Below are positions 37,101 to 45,008 of a stretch of 64,000 bases of DNA, piece after piece. The stretch is from CAUZJF01 sp965248605 (GTDB taxonomy: Bacteria; Chloroflexota; Dehalococcoidia; Lucifugimonadales; CAUZJF01): contig CBDFJV010000007.1 in assembly GCA_965248605.1 (NCBI GenBank), positions 2,790,001-2,854,000 on the forward strand, given 5' to 3'. The position numbers and the translations under genes are program-made. Numbering within the stretch: the first letter of the stretch is position 1; each line of letters begins with the position of its first letter. The notes under the pieces were generated by a model. The model saw only the letters and a program-made list of their open reading frames with translations, did no database searches and had not been told where the DNA came from.

Positions 37101-37739
37101 GTATCAGACCCTGAAGCCAACTCCGACCTGGTCGAGGACTGCGAGCTCCTACTGCACATCAGGGACACCCTCGCCGGTACCGCCACGCTGAACTGGAGCG
37201 TGGACACGCCCATCACTGACTGGGACGGCATCACCGTCGGCGGTACACCAAGTCGGGTCCTGCGGCTCTCGCTTATATCACGCGGCCTTACGGGGACCAT
37301 CCCGCCAACCCTGGCAGAGCTAACAGGGCTGGAAGTCCTCGCTCTCAATAGAAATGAGCTAACAGGCCCGATACCCGCGGAGCTGGCACGCCTGTCCAAT
37401 CTCTCGTTTCTGACCCTGGCCATCAACCAGCTGAGCGGGGAGATACCTGCGGGGCTGGGCAATCTGGCCAATCTGAAACAGCTGTGGCTCAAAGACAATC
37501 AGCTGACGGGGGAGATACCGCCAGAGTTGGGCAGCCTATCGAAGCTCACGTACCTTGTTCTGCACACCAACCAGCTGAGCGGGGAGATACCATCAGAGCT
37601 GGCCGAGCTCGCCAATCTGACCTACCTGGCACTTTCCAACAACCAGCTGACAGGCTGCATACCATCGGCCCTTCAGGACGTGGCCAGCAACGACTTGGGC
37701 CAGCTGGGTCTTTCCTTCTGTGGGGCCTCGTCAGATTGA
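34140..37739 (+). CDS. Large LRR/cadherin-like surface lipoprotein
   Basis: 1199 residues. Signal peptide with lipobox AAVGC (Cys28), so lipid-anchored outside the membrane. About 30-450 is a unique region. Then three homologous modules, each starting with a short Cys-containing segment and LLxIKDxLAGTATLxWSxDT (about 460-640, 740-880, 980-1199), made of plant-type leucine-rich repeats (LTGTIPTEIGGL, IDGEIPPELGNL) and capped by NQLTGCIPSALQDV. Between them lie two cadherin-like domains (about 645-740 and 890-975; VTATDLDSDPVTYAITSGN). Likely binds protein or glycan ligands or mediates adhesion. Repeated modules imply internal duplication. Confidence 0.85.
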   Translation: MSTTNPNTKLGNLTTAVALVAILAAVGCSDDANRELSGTRDAPGNDGRASVGSKMGSAPASEAASQPSIQQHDPDGPVLQEASAFRSGGDRGSSVTAVTDDRTLVGRSGAAHTHGPGKTAAIRPPCAYGSCEPRDISGINPISSAVGGGSAAGGDTGAATVEEVLEKGLDLAGASPVHLAFRGRPKDDSVRCEWRGVARTPEQREQAVRFWLDLDDEDELPSAAEVERLFMEELDRINPIFPETVKSNFRALARGGLSTDFRFLTCYVDYAVDEYLLGSSSETTTTLTIAYDRRGEGRSYDLYSRAHAAGEFGSEALMSEQEYEDHLGEIASAIELLLSAIFEERENVVFLAPMGAHNTISVEAWQAVQQWDLQLDDDGTVNAVRYGAPENDPEYSQPLTELEERVETAAETDEFAGERIESAEDLSDHYEEIGAHDDITPDDGETTTFTPEPPPPVPPCYNAVNDPYIDSGLVGDCEVLLDIKDTLAGTATLDWSADTAISEWEGITVDGDPSRVVRLELPSKGLDGSVPSGLSGLRGLQVLALGSNSLTGTIPTEIGGLADLQRLDLSSNQIDGEIPPELGNLSKLQQLRLKTNQLSGQIPPELTALSSLEILRLGGNQLTGCIPSALQDVGDNDLTVLDLPYCIPAFESEGYTFSVQDDVPVTTVVGTVTATDLDSDPVTYAITSGNEDGKFAIDELSGEIAVADLFDQATSTSYSLAVEASDPYEGASTVTVDISVFAPCANGVAVPNPGGNPGLVGDCTALLEIKDALAGTATLDWSADTAITEWSGITVEGTPGRVRGLAVSEAGLSGQIPSGLSGLSELATLDLRANQLTGEILPELAELANLTYLALSNNQLTGCIPSALQDVAQNDLDQLSLPYCVPAFETDGYSFSVQHDAAVDTVVGAVTATDADGDTVTYAITGGNEEGKFAIGDGSSGQITVADLLDYDTVSSYSLTVEATDGYGTAVSTVAISLIGDCSVGIVVSDPEANSDLVEDCELLLHIRDTLAGTATLNWSVDTPITDWDGITVGGTPSRVLRLSLISRGLTGTIPPTLAELTGLEVLALNRNELTGPIPAELARLSNLSFLTLAINQLSGEIPAGLGNLANLKQLWLKDNQLTGEIPPELGSLSKLTYLVLHTNQLSGEIPSELAELANLTYLALSNNQLTGCIPSALQDVASNDLGQLGLSFCGASSD

Positions 37740-37815
37740 CCGCTTCCCCTTGGAAGTGCGAGGAGGGACTAGCTGGCGATCCGCGATCCAAGACTGTAGG
37801 AGCGGGGAGTAGCCC

Positions 37816-38306
37816 ATGAAAGCCAGCGTGGTCCTATTCGCCGTCGGATCGGCGATACTGGCGCTCATGATTCCCCTCCTTCTAACCCCGTTCCTAATTG
37901 CATTGATCGCGGCTCTTGTAACGTCGATGGTCTGGTTGGCATTCAGGAGGTCAACGGTTCGACAGCCTGCAAGGGTGCGATTAATGCTCCCTCTGACCTC
38001 ACTGACTATCTTCGTGATAGGCGTTGCATCCGCGATACTTTCGGCCCATCAACGTCGTGCTGGGGATCATCGCAGCGCTGATGATCGTTCACGCGTTGCG
38101 GAAAACTGTCGTCAGCGGTCCTGCAACAGCCTGGTCGATACTCGCATTGGCGTCGCTGCTGGTCCTCGGCCTCTCCACATTGCTGCTTCTGACGCTAGGA
38201 CCGTTTACCGCTCCGATCGGCCTCCGCGCTGCTGCTGTTTGCGTTGGTCAAGCTCCTGCGGGGTGTTCGCGCCGACGGCCATGCCGTGTGAAGCCGGCGG
38301 CCGAAG
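37816..38306 (+). pseudogene. Small multi-pass membrane protein with two frameshifts
   Basis: The first frame gives two or three membrane helices (VVLFAVGSAILALMIPLLL, FLIALIAALVTSMVWLAF, LTSLTIFVIGVASAIL). At about 38035 the hydrophobic pattern moves to the next frame (RPINVVLGIIAALMIVHALR, AWSILALASLLVLGLSTLLL) and at about 38200 to a third (SALLLFALVKLLRGVRADGHAV, stop TGA). One or two-base indels at both points would rebuild a protein of about 160 residues with five to six helices. No family recognised; perhaps related to the neighbouring DUF4328 gene. The IS630 element begins 15 bases later. Confidence 0.5.
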
Positions 38307-38320
38307 CTGACTAGGGCCTA

Positions 38321-39557
38321 GTGGTTCAACGTTTTTGTATTGATGGGTAGAGTGACTTTAGCTTGATGCGCGCATCCTCGGTAGTGAAGCGCCAATCCAC
38401 TCGTATCACATCCCGGTTGCGTTGATTCTGCCAAGCATTGACCTCGCCGCGCAGGATGTCTTGATTGGCAATCCGTCGGTCCAGGCACTGTCGAGCCAGC
38501 ACACCGATCTCTATCTCCGCCATATTCAACCAACTCCCGTGTTTGGGAGTGTAGTGTATCTCCAGTCGCTCAGCTATACGCCTCGCCTCAGCAGGCTCGA
38601 ATGCCTCGTATAGCGAGGACAGCTTGTGAGTGTTGAGATTGTCCATTACCAGCACGATCCGGTCTCTGTCAGGGTAGTCCTCGTCGACCAGTTTCTTTAT
38701 CACATGCGCCCAGTCCACCTTCGTGCGACGCTCTCTGACCTCGACTCGGCGCCATCCGTCCAACGGTGCAAACAGCATGAACAGGCTGCTCACTCCATTG
38801 CGCTCGTATTCGTAGTCGTATGCCGCCGATAAGCCGGGCGCTGCGGGACGCGGCACTCGCGTCTCCTTGACTTGCTGTTTGCTCGTCTCATCCATGCACA
38901 CCAGAACCTCATTCCCATCGTACGGCCGTTGGTAGACCTCCAGTACGTCTTCCATCGCGCACACAAACTCCGCGCTCTGACCGGGCGGGATGCACCAACT
39001 CTGCTTCAGCCACGGCTTCAGTTCGTTTTTTTTTGAGCGCCTGGCGAACCGTCTCGGTGCTAATGGTCCCGACTATCTCACACTCGACCAACTGGTCAGC
39101 CAACAGCTTCAGGGTCCAACTGGCACGCCCCTCCGGCGGTTCCCCGCAGGCCATCGCTATCAACCGTGCTTCACCTTCGCCGTCCAGTCTCTTTTGACGC
39201 CGACGCAGTTGCTTTTTGCGATTCAGCGCAGACTCGACCCCCTCCTCCACACAGCGCTTGCGTATTCGCTCGACCGTTGACTGTCCCACACCGAGCGCGC
39301 TGGTGATGTCCGCGTCCTTCATTCCCCCGTCCGAGCGTGACTCATCGCTCATCAGCAGAATGCGCGCATGGGTCTGTTTGTACGCCGCAGCCCGACCGCG
39401 TGAGACCAAGGCGTTGAGTTCCTGTTGTTCGTCGGTAGTCAGTCTGATACGGTACTTCTTGGTAGACATCATGGTTCCTCCTCGGTTCAACGTTACGATT
39501 GAACCCCCAAGAGGAACAATGACTATCATGGTATTCATTTCAATGATGTTGGACCAC
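38321..39557 (-). mobile_element. IS630-family element, complete
   Basis: 1237 bp, flanked by the TA duplication typical of the family (38319-38320 and 39558-39559). Ends are imperfect inverted repeats: GTGGTTCAAC at the left and GTTGGACCAC at the right. Confidence 0.85.
38326..39469 (-). CDS. IS630-family transposase, two frames joined at an A9 tract
   Basis: The first frame (from the ATG at 39469, GGAGG seven bases upstream) gives the HTH part (DADITSALGVGQSTVERIRK). The second (to 38326) gives the DDE core: VLVCMDETSKQQ (first Asp), IVLVMDNLNTHKLSSLYEAF (second Asp) and HGSWLNMAEIEIG (Glu). They join at nine consecutive A on the coding strand (39026-39034): LKKNELKPWLKQSWCIPPGQ continues the family sequence after a one-base slip. 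Slippery A tracts with programmed frameshifting are known in IS630 elements, so this copy may be functional; a sequencing slip in the homopolymer is the alternative. Total about 345 residues. Confidence 0.85.
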
Positions 39558-39581
39558 TAGTTGGTCGATCCGGGGAAACTC

Positions 39582-40471
39582 ATGAATAGCTATCGATCAG
39601 CGCGTGTGCGAGCCAATTGGACCCTGGTCCTGCTGGGTCTATCGGGCATCGTCATCCTGCCATACCTGGCCGACATCCTACGGGTCTTCGCCCCTCCGCT
39701 AATATTGTACGGTCCTCCACTGACATGGGCTCACTGGGTATTTTCGATCCCACTGTGGTTCTTGAGCGTGCCCATGTTTTTCGGACACGCTACCCTCTTT
39801 TCCATGGTTGTGTTCGGGGGAGCCGTCGTAGCGCTCTGCATGTGGATGCACAGGGCGTCAAGAAACCTCGCGGCGCTAGGGATCGCCGGCCAGCCGGCTC
39901 CGGGAGACTCAGCTGTGCGGTGGTGGTTCCGCCCGGTCACGTGGTTGTCGCGGCCCCACCGGGTCCTGGCAGAGCTGTGGAGAGGAAGTCAGCCGCACCT
40001 GGGGACGCACGAAGAGGGCACATCGACAAGCGTCAGGTCATCACGACTGCTCGATCTGTTGTGGATCATGTGGCTGTTGTCTATCCCGTCACTCCTGGCA
40101 GCTCTCTACTCCTGGCTGGACATGTTCTTGTTCGAGTTCCGCATCCTGCTGACACCCTCTTTCGGTATGGGCTTCACTCACTTAGTCGATGTCATCATCT
40201 ATGACTATGCCGTCGTGTACACGGTCTATGGAGCACTGATCGCATCCGGCTTGGTGGCGCTTACGGCCTGCATATCGACGGCCGTTGTGGTCAGAAGGAT
40301 AACGGCCAACCAGGAAAGGAGACAAGCCGAGATCACCAACGCTCAGGTGGCTCCAGATGGGGGCCGCCGAGATGTATCTGGAGCAGTACTTCCTGGACGT
40401 CACCGGGGGCAATCGGGGAGAGGCTCAGTGATGGCCCCAGTGCTGCGCCTCGTCCGCTGGGAGTGGTTAAA
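39582..40471 (+). CDS. DUF4328-type membrane protein, 3' end rearranged
   Basis: From the ATG at 39582 (GGGGAAACT upstream). About four membrane helices (VLLGLSGIVILPYLADIL, WVFSIPLWFLSVPMFFGH, LLDLLWIMWLLSIPSLLAAL, YTVYGALIASGLVALTACIS) and the DUF4328 hallmark VRWWFRPVTWLSRPHRVLAELW. Function of the family is unknown. After about residue 255 the frame runs into sequence that, in another frame, encodes an ABC ATPase tail and then, in the same frame, the start of an ABC permease, so the original C-terminus and stop are lost. IS1380 copy C begins at 40472. Confidence 0.7.
40345..40431 (+). pseudogene. ABC-transporter ATPase, C-terminal remnant
   Basis: The frame LRWLQMGAAEMYLEQYFLDV then TGGNRGEAQ ends in TGA at 40429-40431. 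The LEQYFLDVTGG pattern is the usual end of ABC-2-type ATPases, and the stop overlaps the ATG of a permease reading frame (TGATG), as in intact ATPase-permease operons. Everything upstream is DUF4328 sequence, so a deletion fused the two genes. Confidence 0.55.
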
Positions 40472-42175
40472 CCCGAATCCACCGAAGGACACCGATGGAC
40501 GGCGTGAGGGCAGCGGAAGGGGGTGGGTGAGGGAGCTACAGGGGGGATGGCCTGGGGTCTTGGGGTAGATGGGAGGCCGGCGGCCGGTCTTCAGTCGCCG
40601 CACAGGGCCCCTAAGGCCCTATGCGGGAGTTGCGATGCGCGGGAAGGCGAGAGGATACGCAGCAGGGGACTCTCGCGACCGGGGTGGCGCGAGATTGCGG
40701 GGACGTTGGGTCAGTTGCAGGCTGGCTGTCAGGCCGGGAACGGAATGGCTTGCAGCCGGGCCAAGGCGCGACTGAACTGGGTTTCCCAAGGCCAGCGCCG
40801 GGGGAGATGCAAAGTGAGGCGGCGCGCCGAGCGGGTGATCCGTCCCACCAGAGCGAAGACCCGCCGCCTGAGGGTCTTGGTGATCACGGTCCGCTCGCCC
40901 AGACCAATCCGCGCCGTCCAGCGGGCCAGGTTATGCGCCATCACCTGGACCGCCAGCCAGGCGCCGTTGGCGGCGAAGCGCGCCGACGGCATGTGGTTCA
41001 GCCCGACGCCGTACTTGAGGTCGCGTATGGCGTTCTCGACCTCGGCGTGGCGGCGATGATCGGCCTCCAGTTCCAGCGTCTCCCCATCGCGGTCGGTGAT
41101 GAAGGCGTGATAGCTGTATCTGGCGAAGAGGGCGAGCTGGGAACCGGGCGTCGGCTTCACCCGCCGGACAATGAGCCGCACCGGCGCGGCGTCCGGCTTG
41201 GTCTGGAACGGGGTGTAAGTCGTCTCGGCGACATCGGCGGCGCCGTCCATCCAGTAGGGAATGGGAGTCCAGTCCTCCTGTGGTATCGCCTCGATCAGGT
41301 CCCGCAGGCTGGCGCGCTGGCGGATGGTGATAGAGAAGCGGACATCCATTTCCCGGCAGGCGGCAACGACAGTGTGGGCGTAGAAGCCGCTGTCGGCCCG
41401 CACCGTGAGTTGTCCCCTGGCCCCGCCGTAGCGCACCCGCCCCACCGTCTCACGCAGGAAGTGGGCGGCGCCACGGGCGGTGTTGGCCCGGCCCTCGCGC
41501 AGCCGGGACATCAGCACCTCGCCGGTGCCGGCGGCAATGGCCAGCAGCGGGTGATAGCCGCGGGCGCCGGTATAGCCGTGGTGGCGCGCTCCCTCCTTGG
41601 CCAGTCCATAGGTCTCGCAGATGGTCGAGTCCAGGTCGATGGTCAGGGGCGAGTCGCCGGGTCCGGCCCCAGCGGCCCAGGCCCGGGCCAACAACTGGCG
41701 GCTCACGCGGTCGAGTTGACGGACATGCCCCCACCGGAAGCTGCGCAGGAAGGTCCCCAGGGTGGATGGCGCCTTGACCACGCAGCCTAGAACACCGACC
41801 GTCCCACCAGCGCGCAGCGCATCGGCGTCGTCGATGCAGTCGCCGCCTGCCAGCGCGGAAGCGACCAGCGTCAGCATCTTGTCCCCAGTGTTCGCCCGTC
41901 CCGGCGCTCCGCCGAGGTCAAGGTGATGGTCGACGAGTTCCCGCAGGCCCAGGTGCCGGGCTAGGGTGGCCGGCAGGAGCAGGCCGGCATTGGCCACCAG
42001 GCGATGGTCGTCAAAGACGATGCGGATACGGTCGGGTTTGTTCTGTGGCAGCATCTATTGGGTGCTCCTTGTTTCCGGGCAGGTTTCTGTTCCAAAACCA
42101 TTATCCCAGATTCAGAGGAGCACCCGCTGGCTTCTTCAAGGGCTGTCCCCAAGGACGTCCTTCGGTGGATTCGGG
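40472..42175 (-). mobile_element. IS1380-family element, copy C
   Basis: 1704 bp from CCCGAATCCACCG to CGGTGGATTCGGG, flanked by a perfect five-base duplication TTAAA (40467-40471 and 42176-42180). Same orientation as copies A and B. Confidence 0.92.
40729..42054 (-). CDS. IS1380-family transposase, copy C
   Basis: 441 residues with the complete catalytic set (LTIDLDSTICETYGLAKEG, LTVRADSGFYAHTVV, HRRHAEVENAIRDLKYGVG). Nearly identical to copy B over the N-terminal 360 residues, with its own C-terminus (GLGERTVITKTLRRRVFALV). A clean insertion with intact ends and target duplication, so a likely active copy. Confidence 0.92.
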   Translation of the reverse strand: MLPQNKPDRIRIVFDDHRLVANAGLLLPATLARHLGLRELVDHHLDLGGAPGRANTGDKMLTLVASALAGGDCIDDADALRAGGTVGVLGCVVKAPSTLGTFLRSFRWGHVRQLDRVSRQLLARAWAAGAGPGDSPLTIDLDSTICETYGLAKEGARHHGYTGARGYHPLLAIAAGTGEVLMSRLREGRANTARGAAHFLRETVGRVRYGGARGQLTVRADSGFYAHTVVAACREMDVRFSITIRQRASLRDLIEAIPQEDWTPIPYWMDGAADVAETTYTPFQTKPDAAPVRLIVRRVKPTPGSQLALFARYSYHAFITDRDGETLELEADHRRHAEVENAIRDLKYGVGLNHMPSARFAANGAWLAVQVMAHNLARWTARIGLGERTVITKTLRRRVFALVGRITRSARRLTLHLPRRWPWETQFSRALARLQAIPFPA

Positions 42176-42668
42176 TTAAAGCTCCGCCACCGCTGGCTGC
42201 CGTGGATACTCCTGGGCATCATCGTGGCCACCTCTCCAATCGGCGTATGGGCCTACGCAGCCTACCACAACGAGAACGTGCAGTCCTTCTTCAACACCAC
42301 CAGCCCCTTATACAGTGTCACCGTAGAAAACGAAGAAGGCGAGACCGTATCTGTGGAGGTTACGTGCAGAGACGTCGTGGATGGGTCGGTCGAGGAAAAG
42401 CTGGCGGTGCTCCCCGAAGAAGAGCGGCAGCCAGCCAGGAGGGGCATTGGACGGTTGATCGAAAGCGGCTCATGACCTGCTCCCCAACACTGGTCCAGGG
42501 CTAACGTTAGTCTTGCGCTTGAAGGAAGGGGGGGTAGGATGTCCAGGAGGAAGCACCGGGTACTGAGGGAGGCTGCGGAAGAAACTGGCAAGTCCTTCTA
42601 GTAGGCACCAGAGAGTAGAGCACGTCAGGAGTTTGCTGGGAGTCTTGGAGCGAGGCGTCTGCAATAGT

Positions 42669-44486
42669 GTGGTGAGGCTAGAACCGCTACGGACCGCACG
42701 CCGAACCTATTGGGCCGGGCTGGCACTTCTTGCCGCCATCGCCCTGCTGGCGGCGTGCTCTGGTTCGTCCATCCCAACAGCGACACCAGAGCCGACGCCG
42801 ACCCACACGGCGACGCCTGTACCCTCGCCAACCGCGACGCCTGTGCCCACACCTACTTCGACGCCTGTACCCACACCCACCGCGACGCCCACTGTCGAAG
42901 AGGTTGCTGCCGCCCGCCTGTCCAAGATCATTCCGTGGTTCCCAGATCCATTGAATGCAGCTGAGACCGCTGCTGTGGAGACGATAACTGAAATATGGCT
43001 TCGAGACCCCGGACTCGGTGGTGCAGTTGCTCACTTGCCCTGGGTCGTCGACGGCGTTCACGTGCATGAATGGTCGACGCTAGTCGCCCTCGGTGCCATA
43101 GCCGAGCCGGACCGGGAGACAGCGCTGTTGATGTTGCGCTTGCCTTGGGTCGCAGATGGCATCGGCTTTCCCGAGCTGGAGACCCTCACCATAGTAGGCG
43201 AGTTCGCCGAACGGGATCCCCGATTGGGAAGGCTCGTGGTGGACCTGGCCTGGTTGGCTGATGATGTGACTCGCAACGAGTACAACCGTCAGATCTCAGT
43301 CCTAGATGCCATGGCCGAGTCGGACCCTGAAACTGCGCTGTTGGTGTTGCGCCTGCCTTGGGTCGCAGACGACGTAACAGATTCCGAACTGCGCATGCTC
43401 AGCTCGGTGGGCAAGTTTGCTGAACAGGACCCCAGATTAGGAAGGCTCGTAGCGGACTTGCCGTGGTTCGCCAAGGGCCTTGACGATCACGACTCGAGAC
43501 AACTCTTGGAGTCCATAGCGGAACGGAACCCGGAACTGGCCGTGCTGGTGGCAGGCTACGGCTGGTTCGTCGACGGCGTGGGCGACTACGGCGAAGCAGA
43601 CAGCGCCGAAATCTTTGCGCTTGAAGCCCTGAGCGACATCGCCGCGAGAGGCCCGGAACTGGCGAGGGCAGTGTCTGAATTGGCCTGGATCGCCGACGGC
43701 ATAATCTACTTCGAGGAGTCGGCGCTCAGATATCTTGGCAGCATGGCCGAAAAGGACTTGGAACTGGCTGTAGAGGCGGCGGGTGCTCCGTGGGTCAAGG
43801 ACGGCATCGTCAGGCATGAGGTCTTCGCGCTTGACGGTCTGGTGGAAATGGTCGACCGGAATCCGGAGTTTGCACGGCAGGTCCTGGACTTCAGTGTGGA
43901 GGCTCCGGTCTCGGACCGTGACGTCTATCTCATACTTTCCTTGCATAGCCTGCAGACAGAGCAGTTGGATCGTCTAATTGGCCAGCCGCTGGGGATGCGG
44001 GACTTCACCAGCACGTTGGTGTCTATGAACATGGCGGGACTAAACCCTCTCCTCGTAGAGGTCCTCACGTCTGAGGCTCAGACCTTCCGGCCACACCGCG
44101 GTGGGGTGGACGGGCCACGCCTCGTCGAGAGAGAGCCTGGGTATGGGCTTCGGGTGCGTTCGCCGGAACAGCAGCATCTCGCCATCCATATCGACCTCCG
44201 CCGTCTCCCAGCCGGCGACGCTCCAGGCAAGGGCGTGGCTGTGGCCATTGCCGCCTCTCTGATTTCCCCACCAGGGCCGGTGCAGCCGTGCGGACTGAGG
44301 CAGCTCGAATCCGATGACTGCCTCGACCTCGTTGAAGGAGGTCCTCCACTCCTGCACCTGAAGACTGCGCAGATAGGTGTACAGTCTCTGGTACTTGCCC
44401 CGGAGCACCATTTCTCGGTACTTGTCCTTCTGGTCTACGGCCATGTCGTGCCTCCTTCGTCTCAGCTTGCCCTAACCGGAGGGTAG
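42669..44486 (+). CDS. Lipoprotein with W-A-D-G repeats, 3' end probably replaced
   Basis: Signal peptide with lipobox LLAAC, then a Thr/Pro-rich linker (PTPTHTATPVPSPTATPVP), then about eight degenerate repeats of roughly 38-48 residues built on L-P-W-V-A-D-G-(I/V)...E...L...(I/M)-A-E-x-(D/N)-P-x-x-A, probably paired helices. Unknown function; the linker lets the domain stand off the membrane. The start is uncertain: GTG at 42669 or 42672, or a TTG at 42633. After about 44038 the frame is antisense to a better gene (44040-44444), so the last about 145 residues are probably not native and the gene lost its 3' end. Confidence 0.65.
   Translation: MVRLEPLRTARRTYWAGLALLAAIALLAACSGSSIPTATPEPTPTHTATPVPSPTATPVPTPTSTPVPTPTATPTVEEVAAARLSKIIPWFPDPLNAAETAAVETITEIWLRDPGLGGAVAHLPWVVDGVHVHEWSTLVALGAIAEPDRETALLMLRLPWVADGIGFPELETLTIVGEFAERDPRLGRLVVDLAWLADDVTRNEYNRQISVLDAMAESDPETALLVLRLPWVADDVTDSELRMLSSVGKFAEQDPRLGRLVADLPWFAKGLDDHDSRQLLESIAERNPELAVLVAGYGWFVDGVGDYGEADSAEIFALEALSDIAARGPELARAVSELAWIADGIIYFEESALRYLGSMAEKDLELAVEAAGAPWVKDGIVRHEVFALDGLVEMVDRNPEFARQVLDFSVEAPVSDRDVYLILSLHSLQTEQLDRLIGQPLGMRDFTSTLVSMNMAGLNPLLVEVLTSEAQTFRPHRGGVDGPRLVEREPGYGLRVRSPEQQHLAIHIDLRRLPAGDAPGKGVAVAIAASLISPPGPVQPCGLRQLESDDCLDLVEGGPPLLHLKTAQIGVQSLVLAPEHHFSVLVLLVYGHVVPPSSQLALTGG
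44040..44444 (-). CDS. DUF7662-like small protein
   Basis: 134 residues, ATG at 44444 with AAGGAGG seven bases upstream. It begins with a helical stretch (GKYQRLYTYLRSLQVQEWRT), followed by FNEVEAVIGFELPQSARLHRPWWGNQ and HSHALAWSVAGWETAEVDMDGEMLLF, a pattern found in small proteins annotated as DUF7662; their role is unknown but they recur in mobile and defence contexts. The frame is antisense to the tail of the W-A-D lipoprotein ORF; the strong ribosome site and family pattern favour this strand. Confidence 0.65.
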   Translation of the reverse strand: MAVDQKDKYREMVLRGKYQRLYTYLRSLQVQEWRTSFNEVEAVIGFELPQSARLHRPWWGNQRGGNGHSHALAWSVAGWETAEVDMDGEMLLFRRTHPKPIPRLSLDEAWPVHPTAVWPEGLSLRREDLYEERV

Positions 44487-45008
44487 ACGTCGACATATAT
44501 TGTAGTGAGTTAGTGACTCCAGCGCAAGCGCCTGGGCAACGGCAACGGACCGGGTAGGGCTCGCGCGCACAGACCCCCCTCAGAAGGCGCGAGATGCCAG
44601 GGGTCGCTGGCGGTGTCACACCCGTGTACAGGAGATCGCACGGGGCGGCAAGTTGCAGTTCGGGCGATTCCGTAGCTGAAATCGGGGTGAATGGGGCATC
44701 CTGCTAAATCGGAGCGAGCAATTTGATTCCGGTACTCGTGCCACCCCTACTGGACAGTCGCGGCTTTGGAAGTGGACAGGTTGCCGGTGGATGAGTCGGG
44801 CGGCACTGGACAGTCGCAGCTACGAAAGTGGACAAAATGCCGATGGCGTTCGCGGACGTGATTGGAACATGGACTTTGGCCTGCGTCATGGGGCATCGGC
44901 AGCTACGAATTGGGGAAAGTGGAACATCGACGCGTAAGAGAGGCGGATGGGGTTTGAAGAACCGGGGGGCCGGCTGGCGGGAACGTCGAAGGGCTGGCGG
45001 CGCCACCC
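44445..45008. other. Gene-free stretch with direct repeats
   Basis: 564 bases without a supportable gene. Holds the direct repeats at 44749-44791 and 44805-44847 and a weaker third match near 44890-44920. Confidence 0.5.
44749..44847. repeat. Two 43-base direct repeats, 56-base period
   Basis: Units at 44749-44791 and 44805-44847 share ACTGGACAGTCGC-(G/A)-GCT, then AAGTGGACA and TGCCG-TGG. A partial third unit (CGGCAGCTACGAATTGGGGA) follows near 44896. They could be protein-binding iterons or transposon-end repeats at the island border. No transposase of a matching type is adjacent. Confidence 0.6.

Larger units (their letters stand above)
40431..42475 (+). pseudogene. ABC-2 permease, split by IS1380 copy C and 3'-truncated
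   Basis: ATG at 40431: MAPVLRLVRWEWL up to the IS, then after the IS and one TTAAA copy (42181) KLRHRWLPWILLGIIVATSP, a typical first membrane helix of an ABC-2 permease. It continues with FFNTTSPLYSVTVENEEGE and stops at 42473-42475 after about 110 residues, far short of the 250-300 expected, so the 3' part is also lost. The TTAAA duplication (40467-40471, 42176-42180) restores TGG-TTA-AAG-CTC in frame. Confidence 0.65.

Noticed and set aside
44065..44619. 184-codon minus-strand ORF overlapping the DUF7662-like gene
   Set aside because: Out-of-frame overlap with the better supported 44040-44444 gene, which has the ribosome site.
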